Shown: piece by piece, positions 43,891-54,551 of the stretch
Layout of the letters: every line of letters begins with the position of its first letter
Position numbering within the stretch: the first letter of the stretch is position 1
NCBI RefSeq assembly: GCF_904849725.1
Contig: NC_058518.1
Location: 414,477,081 to 414,541,080 of the forward strand
Length of the DNA: 64,000 bases
Source of the DNA: Hordeum vulgare subsp. vulgare
Taxonomy: Eukaryota > Streptophyta > Magnoliopsida > Poales > Poaceae
Direction: 5' to 3'
The notes under the pieces: model-generated
The model's database searches: none
Seen by the model: only the letters and a program-made list of their open reading frames with translations
Told to the model about the DNA's origin: nothing
Made by a program: the position numbers and the translations under genes

Positions 43891-46800
43891 CTCTACTGTT
43901 TTTATATGTTCCTAGAGAAAATTTAGTTGAAAGTTGATAGTAGCAAACTTTGCAGACTGAGTCTGTAAAACCGAGGATTGTCCTCATTGCTGCGCAGAAG
44001 GCTTATGTCCTTAATGCACCACTCGGTGTGCTGCACCTCGAGCGTCATCTGTGGATGCTGTGAACATCCGACATACACGTTTGTGATGACTACACGATAG
44101 TTCAGTGCAAAATACTTAATGGCTTAGAAGCAAGGCACCGAAAACGTTTTAAAACGTCACGGAACATAAGTGATGTTCTAAAGAGATGAAATTATGATTT
44201 CATGCTTGTGCCCTTGTTAAGAGGTACGAGACCTCCAACAAGATTCTTTGTCCACAAAGTAAAGGAGAAAAGCTCAATCGTTGAGCGTGTGCTCAGATTG
44301 TCTGAGTACGACAATCGCTTGAATCAAGTGGGAGTTAATCTTCCAGATGAGATAGTGATGGTTCTCCAAAGTCACTGCCACCAAGTTGTGAGAGCTTCGT
44401 GATGAACTATAACATATCAAGGATAGATACAATGATCCTTGAGCGATTCGCGATGTTTGACACTGCGAAAGTAGAAATCAAGAAGGAGCATCAATAGTTG
44501 ATGGTTAGTAAAACCACTAAGTTTCAAGAAAGGCAAGGGCTAGAAGGGATACTTCGTGAAACGGCAAAACAGTTGCTGCACTAATGAAGAGACCCAAGAT
44601 TAAACCCAAACCCGAGACTAAGTGCTTCTGTAATGAGGGGAACAGTCACTGAGGCGGAGCAACTCTAGATACTTGGTAGATAAGAAGGCTGGCAAAAGTC
44701 GAAAGAAGTATACTTGATATACATGATGTGTACTTTACTGGTACTCCTAGTAGCATGAGGGTATTGGATACCGGTTCGGTTGCTAAGTGATTAGTAACAC
44801 GAAATGATAGCTACGGCATAAACGGAGACTAGCTAAAGGCGAGGTGATGATACGTGTTGGAAGTGTTTCCAAGATTGATATGATCAAAACGTCGCACGCT
44901 CCCTCTACCATCGGGATTGGTGTTAAACCTAAATAATTGTTATTTGGTGCTTGCGTTAAGCATGAACATGATTGGATCATGTTTATTGCAATACGATTAT
45001 TCATTTAAAGAGAATAATGGTTGCTCTATTTGCTTGAATAATCACCTTCAATGGTTTATTAAATCTCAATCGTAGTGTTACACATGTTCATAATATTGGT
45101 GCCAAAAGACACGAGGTAATGATGATAGTACCACTTACTTATGGCACTGCCGCTTGAGTCTTGTTGTTATAAATTGCATGAAGAGGCTCCAGGCTGATGG
45201 ATCCTTGTACTCACTTGATTTTGAATCACTAGTGACATGCAAATCATACCACATGAGCAAGGCCTTGTTTTTCATTGAGATGAAACAATATAGTAACTTG
45301 TTGGAAGTGATACATTTGATGTATGCAGTCCAATGGCTGCCGAGGCACGCAATGAATATCATTATGTTCTTACTTCAATGACGATTTGAGTAGATACAAG
45401 AGTATTTACTTAATGAATCACAAGTCTGAAATATTGAAAAGTTCAATTCAGTTTCGGAGTGAAGTTCGTCGTAACGAGAGGATAAACTGTCTACGATATG
45501 ATCATAGAAATGAATATCTGAGTTACGAGTTTTGGTACGCAGTTAAAACAATGTGGAAATTGTTTCGCAGTTCATGCCACCTGGAACATCATAGTGTGAT
45601 GATGTGTCTGAACGTCATAGCCACGCACTGTTTGGTATGGTGCATGCTGTGATGTCTCTTATCGAATTACCACTATCGTTTATGGGTTATGCATTAGAGA
45701 CAACCGCATTCACTTTAAATAGGGCACCGCGTATTTCCGTAGAGATGACATAGTATAGACTGAGGTTTAGAGAAATCTAAACTGTCGTTTCTTGAAATTT
45801 TGGGGCTTCGACACTTATGTGAAAAAGTTTCAGTCTGATAAGATCGAACCCAAAGCGGATAAATGCATCTTCATAGGATATCCAAAACAGTTGGGTACAT
45901 CTCCTATCTCAGATCCGAAAGCAAAGTGTTTGTTTCTAGAAACGGATCCTTTCTCGAGGAAAGGTTTCTCTCGAAAGAATTGAGTGGGAGGGTGGTAGAA
46001 CTTGATGAGGTTATTGAACCATCACTTCGACCAGTGTGTAGCAGGGCGCAGGAAGTTGTTCCTGTGGCGCCTACACCAAATGAAGTGAAAGATGATGATG
46101 GTGATCATCGAGCATCGGATCAAGTTACTACAAGCCTCGTAGGTTGACAAGGTCGCGTACTACTGCAGAGTGGTACGGTAACCCTATCTTGGAGGTCATG
46201 TTGTTGAGCAACAGTGAACCTACGAGTTATGGAGAAAGCAATGGTGGGCCCGGATTCCAACAAATGGCTGGAAGCCATGAAATCCAAGAGAGGATCCATG
46301 TATGAAAACAAAGTGTAGACTTTGGAAGAACTACTTGAAGGTCATAGGACTATTGAGTAAAGATGGATCTTTAAAAGGAAGACAGACGATGATGGTGATA
46401 AGTCACTATTAAGAAAAGCTCGACTTGTCGCAAAGATGTTTCCGAAAAGATCAAACAGTTGACTATGATGAGACTTTCTCACTCGTAGCGATGCTGAAAG
46501 TCTGTTAGAATTATGTTAGTAGTTGCTGCATTATTTATGAAATATTGCACATAGGATGTCAAAACATTGTTTCCTCGACGGTTTCCTTGAGCAAACATTG
46601 TATGTGATACAACCAGGAGGTTTTGTCGATCCTAAAGATACTAGCAAGTATGCAAGCTCCAGTGATCCTTCAATGGACTGGTGCAAGCATCTCGGAGTTG
46701 GAATATACACTTTGATGAGATGATCAAAGATTTTGGGTTTGTACAAGGTTTATGAGAAACTTGTATTTCCAAAGAATTGAGTGGGAGCACTATAGAATTT

Positions 46801-47565
46801 CTGATAAATATATGTGGTTGACATATTGTGGATCAGAAGTAATGTAGAATTTCTGTAAAGCATACAAGGTTGTTTGAAAGGAGTTTTCAAAGGAATACCT
46901 GGATTGTGCTACTTGAACGTTGAGCATCAAAGATCTATGGAGATAGATCGAAAGCGCTTAATGGAAGTTTCAACAAGATGCATGCCTTGACAAGTTTTTG
47001 AAGGAGTTCAAAATAGATCAGCAAAGAAGGAGTTCTTGGTTGCGTTGTAAGGTGTCAATTTGAGTAAGACTCAAAACCCGACCACGGCAGAATAAAGAGA
47101 ATAGACAAAGGTCGTCTTCTATGCCTTAGCCGTAGACTCTAAAGTATGCCATGCTAAGTACCGCACCTGATGTGTGCCTTGCAGCAAGTCGGTTAAGAGG
47201 TACACAGAGTGATCCAGGATTGAATCACTGATCAGCGGTCAAAGTTATCCTTAGTAACTAAATAGACTAAGGAATTTTTCTCGATTATGGAGGTGGTTAA
47301 AGAGTTCGTCGTAAAGGGTTACGTCAATGCAAGCTTTGACACTAATCCGAATAACTATGAGTAGTGAAACGGATAAGTATAGTAGAGTAGATATTTGGAG
47401 CATTTCCGAATAGCACATAGTAGCAGCATCTATAAGATGACATAAAGATTTGTAAAGAACACACGGATCTGAAAGTTTCAGAACCGTTGACTAAAACCTC
47501 TCACACGAGCAAGACGTGATCAGACCCCATAACTACATGGGTGTTGGATTCGTTGGAATCACATG
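43891..47565 (+). pseudogene. gag-pol: Element II gag-pol remnant
   Basis: Short blocks recall element I in order: gag (RVLRLSEYDNRLNQVGVNLP, near 44290), pre-integrase (RLQADGSLYSLDFESLVTCK, near 45190), integrase C-terminal side (FWGFDTYVKKFQSDKIEPKA, near 45800), RT (the segment near 46660-46740) and the RNase H end near 47470. Stops and frameshifts separate nearly every block, and the zinc knuckle and RT active site are not readable. The coding region is about 0.3 kb shorter than in element I. It cannot encode a working protein. Confidence 0.85.
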
Positions 47566-47607
47566 GTGATGTGAACTAGATTATTGACTCTAGTGCAACT
47601 GGCAGAC

Positions 47608-47722
47608 TGTTGGAAATATGCCCTAGAGGCAATAATAAATTAGTTATTATTATATTTCTTAGTTCATTATAATCGTTTATTATCCATGCTATAATTGTAT
47701 TGATTGGAAACACAGTGCATGT
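47608..47722 (+). repeat. Element II original 3' LTR, first 115 bp
   Basis: After GCAACTGGCAGAC (weak purine tract) the LTR starts at TGTTGGAAATATG and stops after GTGCATGT. It differs from both full LTRs of II by CATTATAATC versus CATGGTAATC and by ATTGTATTG versus ATTTATTG, so it is the remnant of a separate LTR copy. Confidence 0.85.
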
Positions 47723-47726
47723 CACC

Positions 47727-47966
47727 GTTTCTTTGCTCCCAGAATTTGCCTTTCACCGTTTCTTAAATTCCTGGAGATCCGAAACTACGATTGGGCTGAA
47801 ATTTTAACACGATTTTCTTCCGATATTAGCTTTCTTGTGACGAAAGAAGGGCCCCAACCGCCTTAGGGATTGGTCATAAGTCTGCCAGGCGCGGCACCCG
47901 CCCTCTAGGGAGCGCCTAGGGGGCTTGTGACTGCTACTGTGTCAACAGACCTTCCGTGGCAACGAC
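47727..47966 (+). repeat. 240-bp duplicate of the left flank of element II
   Basis: Bases 47727-47966 equal 40590-40829 except one T/C difference (TTCTTTCGAT versus TTCTTCCGAT). The copy includes the truncated end of the C LTR, the D fragment and the target site ACGAC. Confidence 0.95.
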
Positions 47967-49781
47967 TGTTGGAAATATGCCCTAGAGGCAATAATAAATT
48001 AGTTATTATTATATTTCTTAGTTCATGGTAATCGTTTATTATCCATGCTATAATTTATTGATTGGAAACACAGTGCATGTGTGGATACATAGACAAAACA
48101 CTGTCCCTAGTAAGCCTCTAGTTGACTAGCTCGTTGATCAAAGATGGTCAACGTTTCCTGACCATAGGCAAGTGTTGTCACTTGATAACGGGATCACATC
48201 ATTAGGAGAATCATGTGATGGACTAGACCCAAACTAATAGACGTAGCATGTTGATCGTGTCATTTTGTTGCTACTGTTTTCTGCATGTCAAGTATTTGTT
48301 CCTATGACCATGAGATCATATAACTCACTGACACCGGAGGAATGATTTGTGTGTATCAAACGTCGCAACGTAACTGGGTGACTATAAAGATGCTCTACAG
48401 GTATCTCCGAAGGTGTTCGTTGAGTTAGTATGGATCGGGACTGGGATTTGTCACTCCGTGTGACGGAGAGGTATCTCGGGGCCCACTCGGTAATACAACA
48501 TCACACACAAGCCTTGCAAGCAATGTGACTTAGTGTAAGTTGCGGGATCTTGTATTACGGAACGAGTAAAGAGACTTGCCGGTAAACGAGATTGAAATAG
48601 GTATGCGGATAGTGACGATCGAATCTCGGGCAAGTAACATACCGAAGGACAAAGGGAATGACATACGGGATTATATCAATCCTTGGCATTGAGGTTCAAA
48701 CGATAAGATCTTCGTAGAATATGTGGGATCCAATATGGGCATCCAGGTCCCGCTATTGGATATTGACCGAGGAGTCACTCGGGTCATGTCTACATAGTTC
48801 TCGAACCTGCAGGGTCTGCACACTTAAGGTTCGACGTTGTTTTATGCGTATTTGAGTTATATGGTTGGTTACCGAATGTTGTTCGGAGTCCCGGATGAGA
48901 TCACGGACCTCACGAGGGTTTCCGGAGAGGTCCGAAAACGAAGATTAATATATAGGATGACCTCATTTGATTACCGGAAGGTTTTCGAAGATACCGGGAA
49001 TGTACCGGGAATGACGAATGGGTTCCGGGTGTTCACCGGGGGGGCGACCCACCCCGGGGAAGCCCATAGGCCTTGGCGGTGGTGCACCAGCCCTTAGTGA
49101 GCTGGTGGGACAGCCCAAGAAGGCCCTATGCGCCATAGGAAGAAAATCAAAGAGAAAAGAAAAAAAAAGAAGAGGTGGGAAAAAGGGGAAGGACTCCACC
49201 TTCCAAACCTAGTTGAATTCGGTTTAGAAGGGGAGGACTCCCCCCCTTGGCTCGGCCGAACCCCTTGGGGGTCCTTGGACCCCAAGGCAAGGCTCCCCCT
49301 CTTCCCCCTATATATACGGAGGTTTTAGGGCTGATTTGAGACAACTTTGCCACGGCAGCCCGACCACATATCTCCACGGTTTCACCTCTAGATCGCGTTT
49401 CTGCGGAGCTCGGGCGGAGCCGTGCTGAGATAAGATCACCACCAACCTCCGGAGCGCCGTCACGCTGCCGGAGAACTCATCTACCTCTCTGTCTCTCTTG
49501 CTGGATCAAGAGGGCCGAGATCATCGTCGAGCTGTACGTGTGCTGAACGCGGAGGTGCCGTCCGTTCGGCACTAGATCGTGGGACTGATCGCGGGACAGT
49601 TCGCGGGGCGGATCGAGGGACGTGAGGACGTTCCACTACATCAACCGCATTCACGAACGCTTCTGCTGTGCGATCTACAAGGGTACTTAGATCGAATATT
49701 CCCTCTCGTAGATGGACATCACCATGATAGGTCTTTGTGCGTGTAGGGAAATTTTTGTTTCCCATGCGACGTTCCCCAACA
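47967..49781 (+). repeat. Element II 3' LTR (complete copy, mosaic)
   Basis: 1815 bp ending CGTTCCCCAACA and followed by ACGAC. The first about 320 bp match the 5' LTR with at most one difference, while the last about 1300 bp carry nearly 40. Confidence 0.9.
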
Positions 49782-49900
49782 ACGACGCCAGGAATCCTTC
49801 TGCGACGGGCTACGCCTATAGGGACTTCCATGGCAAATATGCAAAGGATTTCCCCGCGGCCTTGGAGCCTTGCGTTGGTGTTCCCTTGAAGAGGAAAGGG
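49782..49900 (-). other. Element D leader, right piece
   Basis: This continues 40795-40829 after element II. The minus strand carries TGGCGTCGTTGCCACGG across the II insertion site, a degraded tRNA-Asp-like primer sequence, but it lies over 100 bp from the LTR, farther than normal. Next to the LTR is the purine stretch GAAGAGGAAAGGG, which would be a polypurine tract if D were in plus orientation. The orientation is therefore not fully settled. Confidence 0.45.
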
Positions 49901-51107
49901 TGATGTAGCACATCAGCGGTAATTATTTCCCTCAGTTTGAGAACCAAGGTATCAATCCAGTGGGAGGATCGCGTCAAGTCACAAGTACCTGCACAAACAC
50001 AAAGAGCTTGCACCCAACGCTATGAAGGGGTTTTCAATCCCTTATAGATTGTTTGCAAAGTGAGAACTGAAAGCAAAAAGTAAACAAAGCAAAGTAAAAG
50101 TGAAAGTGGAGACGATAGTTGTGAATAGACCCCGGGGCCGTAGTGTTCACTAGTGGCTTCTCTCATGAAAGAAAGTAGATGTTGGGTGAACGAATTACTG
50201 TCGAGCAATTGATAGAACCGCGCAAAGTCATGACGTTATCTAAGGCAATGATTATAACTATAGGCATCACGTCCAAAACAAGTAGACCGATACTTTCTGC
50301 ATCTACTACAATTACTCCACACGTCGACCGCTATCCAGCATGCATCTAGTGTATTAAGTTCAAAAGAACAGAGTAACGCCTTAAGCAAGATGACATGATG
50401 TAGATGGACAATCTCAAATCTATGATGAAAGCCCATCCTGTTACCCTTGATGGAAACAACATGATGCGTGCCTTGTTGCCCCTTCTGTCACTGGGAAAGG
50501 TCACCGCACGGTATGAACCCAAAACCGAGCACTTCTCCCATTGCAAGAATCATAGATCTAGTTGGCCAAACAAAACCCAAGACTCGGAGAGACTTACAAG
50601 TATATCAAATCATGCATATAAGAAATCAGCAAAGACTCAAATATAATTCATAGATAATCTGATCACAAATCCACAATTCATCGGATCTCGACAAACACAC
50701 CGCCAAAGAGGATTATATCGGATAGATCACCATGAAGATCATGGAGAACTTTGTATTGAAGATCCAAGAGAGAGAAGAAGCCATCTAGCTACTAACTACG
50801 GACCCGTAGGTCTGAAGTGGACTACTAACGAGTCATTGGAGAGGCGATGATGTTGATGTAGAAGCCCTCCAACTCCAAAGTGCCCTCCGGCAGGGCACCG
50901 GGAAGGGTCTCTAGATGAGATCTCGCGGAAACGGAAGCTTGCGGCGGTGGAAAAGTGTTTTCATGGATGCCCTGATTTTTTCTGCGATTTTAGGGAATTT
51001 ATAGGCCAAAGAGCTAGGGCAGGGGAGCGCCAGGGAGGCCACAAGCCTGGTTGCCGCGGGGCCCCCTGGCCGCGGCAACAGGGCTTGTGGCCTCCCAGTG
51101 GGCCCCC
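49901..51107 (-). repeat. Element D LTR, right end truncated
   Basis: An LTR-like stretch begins TGATGTAGCACATCAG and runs about 1.2 kb to a break just after a very strong stem-loop (51033-51096). Element A resumes at about 51108. No second LTR of D is in the window. I take it as minus-strand because similar Triticeae LTRs end, in this direction, in GAGACGTATCA; that end is missing here. Confidence 0.55.
51033..51096. repeat. 27-bp inverted repeat with 10-nt loop in the D LTR
   Basis: GGGAGGCCACAAGCCTGGTT and seven further bases pair with the arm ending GGGCTTGTGGCCTCCC, with two adjacent mismatches in 27. This is the strongest form of the CACAAGCC/GGCTTGTG stem-loop found in several LTRs of this window. 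Confidence 0.85.
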
Positions 51108-51516
51108 TGAAATTGTTGACATTACCCTTGAGGTGAGCAGTTGGGAGGCAAAACTGTAAGCCCCTATCTTTCTCTGTGTCCAGCTGAAACTTTGATCTCA
51201 TGAGTACCACGTGAGTTGTAGCAATTGTAGAGAATGAAAGAATGATTGAGTATGTGGGTTTGCTTTACAAGATCTTATTTGACTCTTTCTGATGTTGTGA
51301 TAAATTGCAATTGCTTCAATAACTAAAGGCTATTGGTTGTTACTTCTCGGTAAGGTTCTTGATCCATGCTTTACTTTGTGAAAGAATTATCACTTTAGCA
51401 TGAGAGATTATATGTTCGTATCTTGTTTTGTCGACACCTCTCTCCCTAAACATGTAGACATATTTATTGAGCTAGGCTTTCGCTTGAGCACAAGCGAGGT
51501 CTAATCTTGGGGGAGT
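51108..51516 (+). other. Element A 3' untranslated tail with polypurine tract
   Basis: This is the last internal segment of A, noncoding, running from about base 51108 to the 3' LTR. It ends with TAATCTTGGGGGAGT (51502-51516), the polypurine tract that primes plus-strand DNA, directly before TGATACG. The left border with the D LTR remnant is approximate (within about 10 bases). Confidence 0.7.
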
Positions 51517-53016
51517 TGATACGTCCATTTGGCATCATGTTTTCATGTTGTTATTTATCGCTTCTTTGGCTGTTATTTCACTTCATGGTACAATTCTTAT
51601 GCCTTTTCTCTCTTATTCTGCAAGGTTTACATGAAGAGGGAGAATGCCGGCAACTGGAATTCTGGCCTGAAAGTGGAGCAAAGTTGAGATACCTATTCTG
51701 CGCAACTCCAAACGCCGTAAAAAATCAACGGGGTTTTTTTTTCGGATTTATAAAAAATACTGGGCCGAAGAAGTGCCAGAGGGGCGCCAGGGGTTGGCCA
51801 CAAGCCTGCACGGCGCGGCCACCCCCCCCCCCCAGGCCGCACCATGAGGGCGTGTGGGCAACCTGCTGGTCCACTTGCCCTCCTCTTTTGCTATATGAAG
51901 GGTTTCGTCCAGGAAAAAATCAGGGAGGAGCTTTTTCGTGGATTCGGCGCCACCACGAGACGGAACTTGAGCAGAACCAATCTAGAGCTCCAGCAGGACA
52001 ATCCTGTCGGGGAAACTTCCCTCCCGGAGGGGGAAATCATCGCCATCTTCATCACCAACACTCCTCTCATCGAAGGGGACTCGTCACCGTCAACATCTTC
52101 ACCAGCACCATCTCATCTCCAAACCCTAGTTCATCACTTGTAACCAATCTCCGTCTCGCGACTCCGATTGGTACTTGTAAGGTTGCTAGTAGTGTTGATT
52201 AATCTTTGTAGTTGATGGTAGTTGGATTACTTGGTGGAAGAGTATATGTTCAGATCCTTGATGCTACTCATTACCTCTCTGGTCATGAATATGATTATGC
52301 TTTGTGAGTAGTTACTTTTGTTCGTGAGGACATGGGATAAGTCATGCTAATAGTAGTCATGTGAATTTGGTATTCATTCGGTAATTTGATATGTTTTATG
52401 TTGTTTTTCCTCTAGTGGTGTTATGTGAACGTCGACTACATAACACTTCACCATTATTTGGGCCTACAGGAAGGCATTGGGAAGTAGTAAGTAGATGATG
52501 GGTTGCTAGAGTGACAGAAGCTTAAACCCTAGTTTATGCGTTGCTTCGTAAGGGGCTGATTTGGATCCACTAGTTTAATGCTATGGTTAGACTTTGTCTT
52601 AATTCTTCTTCCGTAGTTGTGGATGCTTGCGAGAGGGGTTAATCATAAGTGGGATGCTTATCCAAGTAAGGGCAGTACCCAAGCGCTGGTCCACCCACAT
52701 ATCAAACTACCAAAGTAACGAACGTGAATCATATGAACATGATGACACTAGCATGACAGAAATTCCCGTGTGTCCTCAGGAGCGTTTTTCCTCCTATAAG
52801 ACTTTGTCCACGCTTATCCCTTGCTACAAAAGGGATTGGGCCACTTTATTGCATCCTTGCTACTTTTGTTACTTGTTGCTTTCTACCGACAATTTCAGTG
52901 CTTGCAGATATTTCCTTGCTGAAAACCACTTGTTAGATCCTTCTACTCCTCGTTGGGTTCGACACTCTTACTTATCGAAAGGACTACGATTGATCCCCTA
53001 TACTTGTGGGTCATCA
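51517..53016 (+). repeat. Element A 3' LTR
   Basis: This 1500-bp copy matches 4668-6198 from TGATACGTCC to GGTCATCA. The stem-loop right arm is damaged here (GCGTGTGG at 51850-51857). About 33 bp of the 5' LTR (near 6037-6070) are missing near 52885. TAGTT (53017-53021) follows as the probable target duplication. Confidence 0.88.
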
Positions 53017-53132
53017 TAGTTCCTTACCTGTCCTCGTAGTTGAGGGCAAGACTTTAGTTTTTGGATCTCTCGGATTCCTCATAGTGATCAGCAGACGTAA
53101 ATCCCAAGAGACTCGGAGAATAGAGCTATGCC

Positions 53133-53150
53133 TCCCCGGCAACGGCGCCA
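53133..53150 (-). other. Element F primer-binding site (tRNA-Asp)
   Basis: The minus strand reads TGGCGCCGTTGCCGGGGA, 11 bp from the LTR border at 53162. It lies in the 145-bp stub of F leader (53017-53161) between element A and the LTR. Confidence 0.85.
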
Positions 53151-53161
53151 GAAAATAGTCT

Positions 53162-54551
53162 TAATAACCCACAAGTATAGGGGGTCGCAACAGTTTTCGA
53201 GGGTAGAGTATTCAACCCAAATTTGTTGATTCGACACAAGGGGATGCCAAAGAATATTCTCAAGTATTAGCAGTTGAGTTGTCAATTCAACCACACCTGA
53301 AAGACTTAGTATCTGCAACAAAGTATCAGAAGAAAAGTGGTGTGATAGCAACAGTAGCAACAGTAGCAGCAGGGACAGCAGTAGCGACAGAGTAACAGTA
53401 GCAGCAGTAACAGAAGTAGCGACAAAGTAACAGTAGCAAGGACCAGTAGGAAAAACTCGTAGGCATTGGATCGGTGATGGATAATTATGCCGGATGATAT
53501 TCATCATGCAACAGTTATAACACGGAGAGATATGTAACTAGCTCCAGTTCGTCAATGTAATGTAGGCATGTATTCCATATGTAGTCATACATGCTTAGGG
53601 AAAAAACTTGCATGACATCTATTGTCCCTCCCTCCCGTGGCAGCGGGGTCCTAATGGAAACTACGGGATATTAAGGTTCTCCTTTTAATAGAGAACCGGA
53701 ACAAATCTTTAGCACTTAGTGAATACATGAACTCCTCATACTATGGTCATCTCCGGGAGTGCCGACTATTGTCACTCCGGGGTTGCCGGGTCATAACACA
53801 TAGTAGGTGACTACAACTTGCAAGATAGGATCGAGTACACACATATATTGACGAGAACATAATAGGTTCGGATCTGAAATCATGGCACTCGGGCCCTAGT
53901 GACAAGCATTAAGCATGGCAAAGTAGTAGCAACATCAATCTCAAAAGATAGTGGATACTAGGGATCAATCCCCATCAAAACTAACTCGATTACATGATAG
54001 ATCTCATCCAACCCATCACCGTCCAGCAAGCCTACGATGAGATTACTCACGAACGATGAAGAGCATCATGGAATTGGCGATGAAGGAAGGTTGGTGATGA
54101 CGATGGCGACGATCTCCCCTCTCCGGAGCCCAAAATGGACTCCAGATCTGCCCTCCATAGGAAGAACAGGAGGTGGCAGCGCCTCCATATCGTAAAATGC
54201 GATGAACTCTTCTCTCTGATTTTTTTCCGAACGAAAGGGACTAAATAGAGCCGGAGTTGGAGGCGGCGGAGCTCCGTGGGCCCCACAAGCCTGGTCGCGC
54301 CTGGTGGGCTTGTGGGCTCCACGCTCCACTTCTCCGGTTGATTCTTGCGCTAGTATTTTTGATATATTCCACAAAAACCGTCGTAAATTTCCAGGTCATT
54401 CCGAGAACATTTATTTCTCCACAAAAACAACACCATGGCAATTCTGCTGAAAATAGTGTTAGTCCGGGTTAGGTCCATTCAAATCATGCAAATTAGAGTC
54501 CAAAACAAGGGCAAAAGAATTTGGAAAAGTAGATACGACGGAGACGTATCA
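53162..54551 (-). repeat. LTR shared by elements F and G
   Basis: 1390 bp; the minus strand runs from TGATACGTCTCCGTCGTATC to GGGTTATTA (the last bases should be TATCA). A primer site adjoins one end and an inverted polypurine tract (ATCGACTCCCCCAAGCTT, 54552-54569) the other. It contains a stem-loop (54282-54316), a TATA-like CTCTATTTAG (minus strand, about 54241-54250) and a (CAGTAG)-type microsatellite. Confidence 0.82.
53344..53455. repeat. CAGTAG/CAGCAG-type microsatellite in the F/G LTR
   Basis: Imperfect repeats of AACAGTAGC, AGCAG and AGCGACA cover about 110 bp inside the LTR. They produce an artefactual leucine/serine-rich frame on the minus strand. Confidence 0.8.

Larger units (their letters stand above)
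40830..49781 (+). mobile_element. Element II: second BARE1-type Copia element, decayed, with rearranged 3' end
   Basis: Outer ends are TGTTGGAAATATGCCC (40830) and CCCCAACA (49781), with target duplication ACGAC at 40825-40829 and 49782-49786. The internal region is related to element I but full of stops and frameshifts. The 3' end has the order LTR start (47608-47722), a 240-bp copy of the DNA left of the element including ACGAC (47727-47966), then a full LTR (47967-49781). The two full LTRs differ by about 40 of 1810 bases, nearly all in the right three quarters. Confidence 0.9.
4668..53016 (+). mobile_element. Element A: Athila-like Gypsy retrotransposon carrying nested B, C, D, I and II
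   Basis: Two LTRs (4668-6198 and 51517-53016) bound this element. Both begin TGATACGTCC and end GGTCATCA. The 5' LTR is followed by a tRNA-Asp primer site and the 3' LTR is preceded by the purine tract CTTGGGGGAGT. The five bases before the first LTR are CAGTT and those after the second are TAGTT, a target duplication with one transition. With the nested insertions removed, the element is roughly 10 kb and reads LTR, gag, protease, RT, RNase H, integrase, ORF3, LTR. The LTRs differ by about 5 percent by eye. The flanks on both sides belong to element F, which supports the pairing. Confidence 0.85.

Noticed and set aside
40590..49786. Two independent BARE1-type insertions at 40830 and 47967
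   Set aside because: The identical ACGAC site and the copied 240-bp flank show one insertion followed by a copying event.
51507..52202. 231-codon frame in the 3' LTR of element A
   Set aside because: The matching frame in the 5' LTR is broken, and the region contains the LTR TATA box and leader.
53088..53507. Leucine/serine-rich frame
   Set aside because: Product of the CAGTAG-type microsatellite read on the minus strand.
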